NCBI GenBank assembly: GCA_031548435.1
Contig: JAVBRA010000001.1
Coordinates: 1-64,000 of the forward strand
DNA length: 64,000 nucleotides
Reading direction: 5' to 3'
DNA from: JAVBRA01 sp031548435
GTDB taxonomy: Bacteria > Bacteroidota > Bacteroidia > Bacteroidales > Rikenellaceae
The position numbers and the translations under genes are program-made. The notes beneath the pieces are model-generated. The model made no database searches. It worked only from the letters and a program-made list of their open reading frames with translations, and was not told where the DNA came from. Of this stretch, positions 35,023 through 43,484 are shown one piece after another; the first letter of the stretch is position 1; each line of letters begins with the position of its first letter.

Positions 35023-36278
35023 GGCTGTTGCGGCTGGGTGGTTGTTTCGGCTTCCTCTTTCTTTTCGACGGCGAACGGGTCGGCCAGGGCCACCTCGTCT
35101 TTTTCGCCGATCCCCTGCACGATGATGGTGTGGTTGGAGTTGCTCATGCCCGTTTCCACCTCGGTTTTTTCGTATTTGCCGCGGACTTTTTTATAGACAT
35201 AGTTTTTGTCTCCCTCGGTGTGGATGGCTTCGGTGGGAACGTAGAGCACGTCCTCGATCTGGTCGATGATCAGGCGGCAACTCACCGTCAGCCCGGGCAG
35301 CAGGTTTTTGTTCGTTTCATTGATGTAGATTTCCACAGGGAATACTTTGATCCTCGACTTGTCGTCCTTGTCGACGGCCAGGTTGGCCACCGACTGCACC
35401 TGTCCGGTAAACGTCTCTTCCGAGAAGGCGTCGGGACGTATCTCGGCTTTCAGTCCCTGAATAATTTTGGCGATGTCGATCTCGTTGATTTTGACCGTGG
35501 CCTTGAGCTTGTCCAGATTGGGCAGGGTGATCAGCGCCTGTCCGCCCCACACCTGGTCGCCCACCTGGTATTTGTTGCCGCTCATCCAGTTTTTGGACAG
35601 GATGGCGATGCCCGACGAGGGCGAGATGACGGTCAGTTGGCGCAGGGCTTCGTTGGCTTCGTCGAGGCGGGCCTGATCCTGGGCAATGGCCAGTTTCTTT
35701 TGCTTGATCTCCTCGGCATTGATTTTTTTGCGGTTTTCGATCTCCTCTTTCGCTTTGTCGAGCGCTATTTGCGCCTTGTCGAGGTTGAGCTGGATCTGTT
35801 TGCGGGCGATCCCCGACTCGTGGGCCGCCTGGTCGAGCTTGATCTGCGAAATTTCGAGCGAAATTTTTGTCACCTCGTAGCTGGCCATCAACTCTTCCAT
35901 GTCGGAGTTCTGCTGGGCGACCATTTTTTCCATCTCGGCGCCGCTGATTTCCAACTTGCCCTGCGATTCGATGATGGCCTTGCTCACCTCCGACGGGTCG
36001 AAGACGAGCACCGTGTCGCCCGATTTGACCTCCGTGCCGTCTTTGACGATGTAGGTGATTTTCAAATTGCTGGCGTAGCGCCACGAAATCAGCGGGGCGG
36101 GGATGGTGATCGCATTGACGGCCTCCACTTCGCCCTCTTCGTACAGGTCGATGTAGAACGTTCCCCGGGCGACTTTGGCCGTGGGTACCTGCTGCGTTTC
36201 CTGTTTCTTGCACGAAGGGGCCAGGGCGGCGGCCAGCAGCGTCAGGGTGCAGAGTGTTGCGAGTCGGTTGTTTCTCAT
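35019..36278 (-). CDS. Efflux adaptor (HlyD/MFP) lipoprotein, second in operon
   Basis: This 419-residue adaptor has the signal MRNNRLATLCTLTLLAAALA and lipobox APSC. Lipoyl halves (GEVEAVNAITIPAPL and KDGTEVKSGDTVLVFD) flank a coiled-coil hairpin (about residues 95-210). It has the full barrel and membrane-proximal domains, ending YVPTEAIHTEGDKNYVY and GMSNSNHTIIVQG. The C-terminal KKEEAETTTQPQQP tail is disordered. It is coupled to the next adaptor by a 4-base overlap and follows the first adaptor by 5 bases. Confidence 0.88.
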   Translation of the reverse strand: MRNNRLATLCTLTLLAAALAPSCKKQETQQVPTAKVARGTFYIDLYEEGEVEAVNAITIPAPLISWRYASNLKITYIVKDGTEVKSGDTVLVFDPSEVSKAIIESQGKLEISGAEMEKMVAQQNSDMEELMASYEVTKISLEISQIKLDQAAHESGIARKQIQLNLDKAQIALDKAKEEIENRKKINAEEIKQKKLAIAQDQARLDEANEALRQLTVISPSSGIAILSKNWMSGNKYQVGDQVWGGQALITLPNLDKLKATVKINEIDIAKIIQGLKAEIRPDAFSEETFTGQVQSVANLAVDKDDKSRIKVFPVEIYINETNKNLLPGLTVSCRLIIDQIEDVLYVPTEAIHTEGDKNYVYKKVRGKYEKTEVETGMSNSNHTIIVQGIGEKDEVALADPFAVEKKEEAETTTQPQQP

Positions 36279-36283
36279 GGCGG

Positions 36284-37627
36284 TTATGGGAGTGATGGTA
36301 CTGTTTCTTTCGGTTGTATGGCGCTCATCGAGTCGGCCCGATGCCGTTCCGGTTCCGAAAACGGGAAAAAGGGCAGCCTGGGGAGTGCAGGCGGTGGTGC
36401 GGCGGAAAGGGTGGGGAGCATGGTTTGTTTTTTGACCAGCGACGCCTGCGGCCTGACCAGGGCGATCACCTCGCCCGCTTCAAGCCCCTGGGTGACGACG
36501 GCCTCGCGCGTGGACGACAGTCCGGTGCGGATCTGGCGCAATTCGTACCCGTGCGCTTGTTCGACGTAAACGGTTTTGATGGAGTCTTCGCCGAAGATGG
36601 CGATCTGGGGAATGACCACCACTCCCCGCAACTCCTTCAGCACGATGTGGCAACTGGCTGTGAATCCGGGATCGGGAGCGACAACGGCGCTGTCGATCGA
36701 TGCCTCGACATCGAAATATTTGACTTTCGAATCTTCCTGCACCGGACGTCCGGCGTGCGCCTTGATCAGGATGCGCCCCCAGCCGCTGCTGCCGGGCATG
36801 GCATCGAAGGTGTAGCTGACCGAATCGCCCGTGCTGATGATCTTGTAGTCGGTTTCGGGCACCCGGAGCATCACCTTCATGCTTTCGAACCGGGGCAGGA
36901 TGACCACCGGCATGTTATTCCAGACATTATCGCCTACTTTGAGTTTTTTATCTGTAGACCAGCTGATCGCCCGCACGGCCACTCCGTCGCAGGGGGCCAG
37001 GATGATCTGGCCGTCGATTTGCTCCTTGAACGTTTTCACGCGGTTTTCGATGCTCATGATCTGGATCTCGCGCTTGCGTATTTCCGACTGGTTGATGATG
37101 GCCAGCGCTTTGATTTTCTTATCCAGGCGTGCTTTCTCGATGGCCACCTTTTGCAGCTCCAGTTCTTTGAGGCGTTGCTGGGTCGGAGGCAGGTAAGCCA
37201 GTTGCGCCGAGTCGAGCCGGGCGATTTCGGCGTCGGCCTCGTTGTTTTTTACCTGGGCTTCCAGCAGAGCGTATTGCATAGCCAGGTCGGCGGCGATCTT
37301 GTTTAATTCGGCTCTGAAATTTTCGAGCGAGGCCGACCAGCTGTCATAATTGGTGTGCAGGGTTTGGTCTTTGAGGATGCAGAGGGTGTCGCCTTCTTTC
37401 ACCTGTTTGCCGTCTTCGACGAGCCATTCGATGATGGCGTCGATGTTCTGCGGGCAGTTGAGCGTGGTGGTGTTGACCGGGTCGACGATGCCCGTTACGG
37501 TAAGGATATCGGTGAAGTTACCCAGCGGCACGGTATAAGTCGACAAAGCCCTCCCTCCTTCGGAAGAACAGGATGCTGACAGCACGGAGGCAATCAGCGC
37601 GGGGAGTATGGACTTAAGTCTGAGCAA
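36284..37627 (-). CDS. Efflux adaptor (HlyD/MFP) lipoprotein, first in operon
   Basis: This 447-residue adaptor probably uses a TTG start (37625-37627), since no in-frame ATG gives the signal peptide LRLKSILPALIASVLSASC with its SASC lipobox. Lipoyl halves (GIVDPVNTTTLNCPQ and EDGKQVKEGDTLCILKD) enclose a coiled-coil hairpin. The barrel has YTFDAMPGSSGWGRILIKA and the distal domain VVIPQIAIFGEDSIKTVYV. The C-terminal tail is Pro rich. It is the first gene of the efflux operon. Confidence 0.85.
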   Translation of the reverse strand: MLRLKSILPALIASVLSASCSSEGGRALSTYTVPLGNFTDILTVTGIVDPVNTTTLNCPQNIDAIIEWLVEDGKQVKEGDTLCILKDQTLHTNYDSWSASLENFRAELNKIAADLAMQYALLEAQVKNNEADAEIARLDSAQLAYLPPTQQRLKELELQKVAIEKARLDKKIKALAIINQSEIRKREIQIMSIENRVKTFKEQIDGQIILAPCDGVAVRAISWSTDKKLKVGDNVWNNMPVVILPRFESMKVMLRVPETDYKIISTGDSVSYTFDAMPGSSGWGRILIKAHAGRPVQEDSKVKYFDVEASIDSAVVAPDPGFTASCHIVLKELRGVVVIPQIAIFGEDSIKTVYVEQAHGYELRQIRTGLSSTREAVVTQGLEAGEVIALVRPQASLVKKQTMLPTLSAAPPPALPRLPFFPFSEPERHRADSMSAIQPKETVPSLP

Positions 37628-38316
37628 GTGGCTTGGTTGAAGGCTTTACTATATTTAACGTAAAGATATCTGAATTGTTTCGCAGAATAAAAGAATATTT
37701 TATTTTTTAACACTTTTTGTGCTATGGATCGAAAAAAATAACAAGAGTCCTTTGTCTGTGGTGGGGCTGTATTATTTGCAATTATTATGCAGTAGTTTGA
37801 AAGTTAGTGAGTTGGTTTGTCACTGTGTATCCCTGCTGTCATTTGTTTTTGATGGGTGATGCTCAAGATGACAACCATATTCTTTATTATCTAAGGAATT
37901 TTCATTCCACTTTTCCTTGATAAAAAAGTAACCAAAAAATCAAAGCGGAGCCACAGGCTCATTTATTGGCAATAACCTTGTTTCCTAAACATAAACAAGA
38001 GAAAGAATGTCTTTGCCTAAAAGGAGGCTGTGCCTCTTTTCGTCCGCCCGCTAAAGGTTTATCTCCGCGAGGCAAAGGTCAGCTATCGCTCCACTGCGTT
38101 GCGGGCCCGAGTTGACTTTGCCCTTTTCGCGGGCTAAACCCTAACGGGTACCCGGCCGAAAACAGAGGCGCCGCACGCTCTTGATCACGGTTAAGACCCC
38201 CCCCCCTTAAGTTTGTTTTTTGCATTCGAACCGCTTTTATTTAGAATGATTCTTTGATAATATCGACGAAGTGTCGTATTTTTGCGATCTATTTAGAATA
38301 ATTATAATTAATAAAT
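37628..38316. other. 689-base intergenic region with dispersed-repeat-like sequence
   Basis: No gene is visible in any frame. From the efflux operon outwards it holds a weak minus-strand -7 box (TATCTTTAC, 37660-37668) and AT-rich sequence. At about 37915-38160 comes a stretch resembling dispersed Bacteroidetes intergenic repeats (CCTTGATAAAAAAGTAAC), an imperfect GC-rich hairpin at 38019-38040 and larger imperfect inverted segments. A C10 tract lies at 38197-38206, and the promoter of the TonB receptor gene at 38253-38285 ends the region. Confidence 0.6.
38253..38285 (+). promoter_or_regulatory. Bacteroidetes promoter of the TonB-dependent receptor
   Basis: TTTG at 38253-38256 and TATTTTTGC at 38277-38285 are separated by 20 bases, an almost ideal -33/-7 pair, 32 bases before the ATG. 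Confidence 0.75.
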
Positions 38317-40500
38317 ATGAATATGATTAAAAATTACCTTCTGGCCCTTGGGGCGCTTCTTTCATTTTCCGCTTTGTCGGCGCAGCCCCGGAGCGATGCC
38401 GGCCAATCTTCCCCGGCAGATACCGCAACCGCGTATCGGGCGACCAACGATCCGGTGAGTATTGCGGTGCAATACCTCGACAGCATTGTGGTCACGGCCA
38501 CCCGTACGCCGGTGGAACTGAAAAACACGCCGGTCATCACCCGGGTTATTACCCGGGGCGAGATCCGGCGCAAGGCCTATCCGTCGGTGCAGCAGGTGCT
38601 CGAAAACGAGATTGCCGGCATCGAGTTCCACCAGGCGGGGTACGGCACCTCGATGTCGTTCCAGGGCCTCGACGCGCGCTATGTGCTGGTGCTGGTCGAC
38701 GGCGAGCGCATGGCGGGCGAATTGAGTGGCAACGTCGACCTTTCGAAGATCGACCTGTTCGATGTCGAACGGATCGAGGTGGTGAAAGGGGCCTCGTCGG
38801 TGCTGTACGGCTCGAACGCCATGGGGGCCACCATCAACATCATCACCAAGACTCCGGAAAAGGGACTGACCATCGGGGCCACCTACCGTTACGGAACCCC
38901 GTATCAGGACAACTTCGAAGGCAAAGGTAACGATTATACGCAACACCTTGACCTGCCCAACAATAATTTTGCGATGAACGTCGGCTACAACAGCGGCCGT
39001 TTCATTTCCTCCACTTCGCTTTCCTACCTCTCGTCCGACGCCTATCTGTACAAGAGCCGTGAGCAGGAGAAGCGCCATTACGATACGGCCACCGTGTTCA
39101 ACAACCGGATGCAGCCGCGCATGGTGATCGACACCACCATCATGGCTCCGCTGGACACCGTGGGGCTGGGCATCAGCGGATGGAAAAGCCTGTCCGCCTC
39201 GCAGCGGCTCGATTACATCCTGAACGACCGCTTCCGTTTTTCGGCCACAGGGTCGCTTTACGACCAGCGCCGCTACGATTTTGCCGAAAGCATCGCCTCG
39301 GGCGGCTCGGACGACGATCCGTGGAGCTACGAGCACTATCACGGCTACACCGCCCGCCTGACGATGGAGCATACGCCGAACGATAAAAACAAGGTCTACC
39401 TGTCGTATTATACCGACTACAACAAGCGGGACGATGTGACCGACGGCGACGCGACCTCGAAACAGCGCCACCGTTACACCATTCCCCGCCTGCTGTGGAG
39501 CCTGGATGCGGGCAGCCACCGCCTTACCACCGGGGCCGAGTACATCAACGAGCGGCTCAACTACGACCTGTCGACCGGCGGCTACGATTCGCTGGAGACG
39601 CTCAATACCGGGTCGCTGTTCGTGCAGGACGAATACCGCCTGTCGCACCATTGGAGCTTTGTGGCCGGTGTGCGCGGCGATTACAGCGACAAGTTCGGCT
39701 GGGGGTTCGCTCCCAAGCTGGCGGTCAAGTACAATGCGGGACGGTTCATTTTCCGCGGCAACTACTCGTACGGATTCCGCAATCCGTCGCTCAAGGAGCT
39801 GTATATGAGCTATTATCAGCCTCAGATGGGGCGCACCATCACCGGAAACCCCGACCTCAACCCCGAGCACAACAACTACTTCTCGCTCTCGGCCGAGTAT
39901 AACTACGGCGGTTGGTTCAACACCTCGCTCACCGCCTATACCAGCCGCTTCGATGACAAGATCGACGTTACTTCGCAGCCGGGCAACGTGTTGCTATACA
40001 ATAATATAAAGAACAGTACCTACTCCGGCATCGAGTGGACGGGGCGCGTGAAACTGTTCGAGGGGATGTATTTCAAGGGCAACTACAACTACGTTCATAC
40101 CGAGGATGACGCCACCGAGGGTTCGCAGTACATCTACGTCAGCCCCCACACGGCGCTGGCCATGCTCGACTACCGCAGCGATGCGGGCCGGAAAAGCGTC
40201 TGGGGGGCGAGTGTTGGGGCGCGTTACATCGGCCGAAAAGAGTACGCCGACCGGATGCCCATTTTCCGCAAGCTTCCCACGGGTGCCCTGATGCCCGAAG
40301 TGGTGGGCGACTACACGGCCGTGCATCCGGGATACGTCGTTTGCAACGCGTCGGTCAATTACGCCTGGAGTTCGCAACTGATGCTGACCGTTGGTTGCGA
40401 CAACCTGTTCGACTACCGTCCCGACGTGGTGAACTTCAATGCCGGCATCGCCCCGCCGCGCAACGCCTTCGCCCGGTTGACGGTGAATTTCCATAAATAA
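38317..40500 (+). CDS. TonB-dependent outer-membrane receptor
   Basis: This 727-residue receptor has a signal peptide (MNMIKNYLLALGALLSFSALSAQ). A TonB-box-like DSIVVTATRTP is followed by the plug domain (VQQVLENEIAGIEF, FQGLDARYVLVLVDGERM, IEVVKGASSVLYGSNAMGA) and a 22-strand barrel ending LTVNFHK with the terminal aromatic-rich strand. No SusC-type N-terminal extension and no SusD partner are present. It looks like a BtuB/CirA/heme-type importer, but the ligand cannot be told. It has its own promoter and a strong terminator. Confidence 0.93.
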   Translation: MNMIKNYLLALGALLSFSALSAQPRSDAGQSSPADTATAYRATNDPVSIAVQYLDSIVVTATRTPVELKNTPVITRVITRGEIRRKAYPSVQQVLENEIAGIEFHQAGYGTSMSFQGLDARYVLVLVDGERMAGELSGNVDLSKIDLFDVERIEVVKGASSVLYGSNAMGATINIITKTPEKGLTIGATYRYGTPYQDNFEGKGNDYTQHLDLPNNNFAMNVGYNSGRFISSTSLSYLSSDAYLYKSREQEKRHYDTATVFNNRMQPRMVIDTTIMAPLDTVGLGISGWKSLSASQRLDYILNDRFRFSATGSLYDQRRYDFAESIASGGSDDDPWSYEHYHGYTARLTMEHTPNDKNKVYLSYYTDYNKRDDVTDGDATSKQRHRYTIPRLLWSLDAGSHRLTTGAEYINERLNYDLSTGGYDSLETLNTGSLFVQDEYRLSHHWSFVAGVRGDYSDKFGWGFAPKLAVKYNAGRFIFRGNYSYGFRNPSLKELYMSYYQPQMGRTITGNPDLNPEHNNYFSLSAEYNYGGWFNTSLTAYTSRFDDKIDVTSQPGNVLLYNNIKNSTYSGIEWTGRVKLFEGMYFKGNYNYVHTEDDATEGSQYIYVSPHTALAMLDYRSDAGRKSVWGASVGARYIGRKEYADRMPIFRKLPTGALMPEVVGDYTAVHPGYVVCNASVNYAWSSQLMLTVGCDNLFDYRPDVVNFNAGIAPPRNAFARLTVNFHK

Positions 40501-40510
40501 GGCTACTGCC

Positions 40511-40559
40511 TAAAACGCAAACGGCCGCGGTCTTAATGACCGCGGCCGTTTGCGTTTTA
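40511..40559. terminator. Very strong bidirectional terminator, overlapping a stop codon
   Basis: A perfect 22-bp stem (40511-40532 with 40538-40559) with a 5-base loop and AAAA/TTTT ends serves both the TonB receptor gene and the converging gene. The TAA of the minus-strand gene (40557-40559) lies inside the stem. Confidence 0.92.
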
Positions 40560-41246
40560 AGGATTGTAGTCGACGCCGGTCAGTTCTTTGTATTTTTCTT
40601 TCAGTTCATTGATTGCAATTTGTGTACCTGTCGCGATATACGCGATACGCTGCATTATGGGTTCTTGCAATATAAGAAGTTTCTCTCTTTCGCTTATCAT
40701 GCCTGATGTAGGCATGGACTCTCCCCGGTTTTGGTAATATTCGAGCAGATACCGGACAATTTCGATGTTTTGTGTACTAAGGGCCTCGTCCCTGGCAATT
40801 CGTGCGACCCTGTAATTGGCATCTTGTTCCTGGAGTTTTAAGAAGAATTGGCCTTGTTGCTTTCGGTACTCTGCAATTTCTATTTTAGCTAACTTTTTTA
40901 TTTCCAGGTATTCTGGGTAGTCCTCCAATATTTTTCTGAGGTTGTTGTCGGCAAAATCAAATTCACGGTGCAGTTCTCCGAGATGGGGCACCGTGTCGAA
41001 AAGAGCGTCCCAATCGAAGCCCGCCAAGTTGAAAACGGGAATAATGGATTTGTTACGGGAGGCTTGTTCAAGGTATTTTTCGATGGTTATACGGTTTGTG
41101 AATAATATTAATTCATGAAGTTGTTCTTCTAACTCAGCGATGTTCTTTTGAAGTCGGTCGAGTTCTGTGTCATTCTGCGCATACAACGGGGCTGCCCCTG
41201 CCATAAAAAAGACAAGCAACCCCAGTCGGATCAGTAAGTTCTTCAT
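40557..41246 (-). CDS. Exported helical protein of unknown function
   Basis: I do not recognise this 229-residue protein. It has a signal peptide (MKNLLIRLGLLVFFMAGAAPLYAQ) and a mature part that is almost all charged helix, with coiled-coil potential at ELDRLQKNIAELEEQLHELI and near KKLAKIEIAEYRKQQGQFF. No Cys is present in the mature protein, so it is soluble periplasmic or surface-associated. It is more AT-rich than its neighbours, a possible sign of acquisition. Confidence 0.75.
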   Translation of the reverse strand: MKNLLIRLGLLVFFMAGAAPLYAQNDTELDRLQKNIAELEEQLHELILFTNRITIEKYLEQASRNKSIIPVFNLAGFDWDALFDTVPHLGELHREFDFADNNLRKILEDYPEYLEIKKLAKIEIAEYRKQQGQFFLKLQEQDANYRVARIARDEALSTQNIEIVRYLLEYYQNRGESMPTSGMISEREKLLILQEPIMQRIAYIATGTQIAINELKEKYKELTGVDYNP

Positions 41247-41298
41247 ATCGGTTCGGATTAATTAAATGGTATCCAAAGTATAATAAAATAAAAGTAAA

Positions 41299-41337
41299 AT
41301 CCCATATTCAGGGATAATTCTCCGATGAATATGGGAT
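41299..41337 (-). terminator. Terminator downstream of prs
   Basis: A perfect 12-bp stem (41299-41310 with 41326-41337) is followed on the minus strand by TTTACTTTTATTTT. Confidence 0.75.
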
Positions 41338-41360
41338 TGTCATGAAATGGATTCCGGGTC

Positions 41361-42305
41361 TCAGAAGATGAACTTCGAGCTGATTTCCTTGTAGTTATAA
41401 ACCCGTTCGATGATCTCGGCAAAAATGTCGGCCACCGACAGCACGGTGATTTTCGAGGTGTCGGCCTCTTTTTTCAGCGGGATGGTGTTGGTGACGATCA
41501 GCTCGCTCAACACGCTGGAGTTGATGCGGTCGTAAGCCGGGCCCGACATCACCGGGTGGGTGATGGCCGCCCGTACGCTGCGGGCGCCGTGCTCTTTCAT
41601 CAGTTCGGCGGCCTTGACCAGCGTGCCGGCCGTGTCGATCATGTCATCGAGGATGATCACGTCTTTGCCCTCCACCTCGCCGATGATGGTCATCTTGGCG
41701 ATGACGTTGGCTTTTTCGCGCTGCTTGTGGCAGATCACCATCGGGGCGTTCAGGTAGCTGGCGTAGGCGTTGGCGCGCTTGGCGGCACCTACGTCGGGCG
41801 CGGCGATCACCAGGTCGAGCGACTGGCTCAGCTTCTTTATATAAGGCACGAATACCCCGCTGGCGTAGATGTGGTCGACCGGAATGTCGAAAAAGCCCTG
41901 GATCTGGTCGGCATGCAGGTCCATCGTCATCACGCGGTCCACGCCCGCCGCGTTGAGCAGGTTGGCCACGAGCTTGGCTCCGATCGACACGCGGGGACGG
42001 TCTTTGCGGTCTTGCCGGGCCCAGCCGAAATAGGGGATCACGGCGATCACCTTGTGGGCCGAGGCGCGTTTGGCGGCGTCGATCATCAGGAGCAACTCCA
42101 TCAGGTTTTCGGCCGGCGGGCAGGTCGACTGGACAATGAACACGGTGCATCCGCGGATGCTCTCGTCAAAGGCGGGTTGGAACTCGCCGTCGCTGAATTC
42201 AAGCACTTTCGAGTCGCCGACCGTAGCGCCATAGCTGCTGGCGATCTGTTCGGCCAGATAATGCGAGTGGCGGCAGGCGAAAAATTTGAGTTGATGTAGT
42301 CCCAT
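41361..42305 (-). CDS. prs: Ribose-phosphate pyrophosphokinase
   Basis: This 314-residue cytoplasmic enzyme makes PRPP from ribose 5-phosphate and ATP for nucleotide, His and Trp synthesis. Conserved blocks are FSDGEFQPAFDESIRG, YFGWARQDRKDRPRVSIGAKL, the PP-loop region MTMDLHADQIQGFF, APDVGAAKRANAYA (flexible catalytic loop) and the PRPP-binding VIILDDMIDTAGTLVKAA. The start MGLHQLKFF is chosen; the 15 codons before it are unlike the family. A -7 box lies about 75 bases upstream. Confidence 0.96.
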   Translation of the reverse strand: MGLHQLKFFACRHSHYLAEQIASSYGATVGDSKVLEFSDGEFQPAFDESIRGCTVFIVQSTCPPAENLMELLLMIDAAKRASAHKVIAVIPYFGWARQDRKDRPRVSIGAKLVANLLNAAGVDRVMTMDLHADQIQGFFDIPVDHIYASGVFVPYIKKLSQSLDLVIAAPDVGAAKRANAYASYLNAPMVICHKQREKANVIAKMTIIGEVEGKDVIILDDMIDTAGTLVKAAELMKEHGARSVRAAITHPVMSGPAYDRINSSVLSELIVTNTIPLKKEADTSKITVLSVADIFAEIIERVYNYKEISSKFIF

Positions 42306-42378
42306 TATTTTTAAGTTGTTGTTATTCAGGTGATCTGAAAGGGCGGGCATGCGTCCGTCGTGGGGCGGGTCTTCGCTT

Positions 42379-42387
42379 GCAAAATTA
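42379..42387 (-). promoter_or_regulatory. -7 box for prs
   Basis: On the minus strand this reads TAATTTTGC, with CTTG about 20 bases further upstream as the -33-like element. Confidence 0.55.
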
Positions 42388-42422
42388 TGGGTTTAATGGT
42401 TCTTTGCAAGAATAAAACTTAA

Positions 42423-43055
42423 CTATTTATTAACAATGGGCCCGTCGGACGCCGGAGCGGAAGGTTGCAGGCTCCCGATCACTTCGGCGATGAACCCCAG
42501 CACCTCTTCTTTTCCGCGTTTGTTCTCGGCCGAGGTGACGAACATCGGAGGCAGCTCTTCCCACTCCTCCAGCAGCGCCTGTTTGTAGTCGGCCACGTGG
42601 TGCTCGATCTTGGCCCTGGAGAGTTTGTCCGCCTTGGTGAAGACGATGCCCAGCGGAATACCCTGTCCGGCCGCCGAGGCGATGAATTCCATGTCGATGC
42701 GCTGCGGTTCGTGGCGGATGTCGACCAGAATGAACAGAAATGCAAGGTCTTGACTGTCCGACACGTAATGCGATATGAGTTTCGAGAAACCCGCCCTCCG
42801 CGATTTCGACACCTTGGCGTAGCCGTAACCCGGAAGGTCGACCAGGTACCAGCTGTCGTTGATCAGGAAGTGGTTGATGAGCTGCGTCTTGCCCGGCGTG
42901 GCCGACACCTTGGCGATGCCGCCCACCGTCAGCATGTTGATCAGCGACGACTTGCCCACGTTCGAGCGGCCGATGAACGCGAACTCGGGCAGGCCCGTGG
43001 GGCACTGGTCGGCGCGCTCGCTGCTGCATTGGAATCTGGCGGTTTTTATATGCAT
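42423..43055 (-). CDS. engB: Ribosome biogenesis GTPase EngB/YihA/YsxC
   Basis: This 210-residue cytoplasmic GTPase is needed for assembly of the large ribosomal subunit. G motifs are all present: G1 GRSNVGKSSLI, G2 SATPGKTQLI, G3 DLPGYGYAKV, G4 FTKADKL and G5 TSAENKRG. Length is normal. It is transcribed towards prs, 117 bases away. Confidence 0.95.
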   Translation of the reverse strand: MHIKTARFQCSSERADQCPTGLPEFAFIGRSNVGKSSLINMLTVGGIAKVSATPGKTQLINHFLINDSWYLVDLPGYGYAKVSKSRRAGFSKLISHYVSDSQDLAFLFILVDIRHEPQRIDMEFIASAAGQGIPLGIVFTKADKLSRAKIEHHVADYKQALLEEWEELPPMFVTSAENKRGKEEVLGFIAEVIGSLQPSAPASDGPIVNK

Positions 43056-43341
43056 TTAATACGGTGTTTGCAGTTGGATAGCAGGCCCGCTTATTATCGA
43101 GACCTCGTTTTGCAGAATGTCCGTGGGTGGAAAAACGTTGCCTCGGGTGCTCGGGATGGGCAAATTAATCCATCTTCCTCGTCCTCCTGAGCATGGCAAA
43201 GCAGGGATAACATCCGGCTGTGGAGAAGATGTTTTGCCGCCGCTCAACATGACAGAGAGAAACCAATCGTTTCCGGTGCAAAATTACTCATTAAATCGAC
43301 CCGAAACAACCGAATAATTTTTGATAAATCCTATTTTGTTT

Positions 43342-43372
43342 TAAATTTAACATTTAGCGCGTAAATTTAACA
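43342..43372 (+). promoter_or_regulatory. Pair of direct repeats, possible activator site
   Basis: TAAATTTAACA occurs twice with start points 20 bases apart (about two helical turns), ending about 30 bases before the -7 box. Each copy contains a TAAATTTA palindrome. Confidence 0.4.
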
Positions 43373-43402
43373 CGATACTTTTTTCTGTCCGAAAAAATAG
43401 AT

Positions 43403-43411
43403 TATCTTTGC
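43403..43411 (+). promoter_or_regulatory. -7 box for the giant aminotransferase-kinase gene
   Basis: TATCTTTGC is an exact TAnnTTTG match 73 bases before the ATG at 43485. Confidence 0.6.
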
Positions 43412-43484
43412 AGAGTGGTATGCCGTTGTTTTGACGGATGCCATAAAACGCTGTAAATTAAAGATTAAACAAGATATCCGGAAG

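Larger units (their letters stand above)
43056..43484. other. Divergent intergenic region between engB and the 2,236-residue gene
   Basis: This 429-base region contains no gene. The left two thirds are GC-richer and unstructured to my eye. The right third is AT-rich, with two direct repeats TAAATTTAACA exactly 20 bases apart (43342-43352 and 43362-43372) followed by the -7 box at 43403-43411 and a leader of about 70 bases. Confidence 0.55.
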
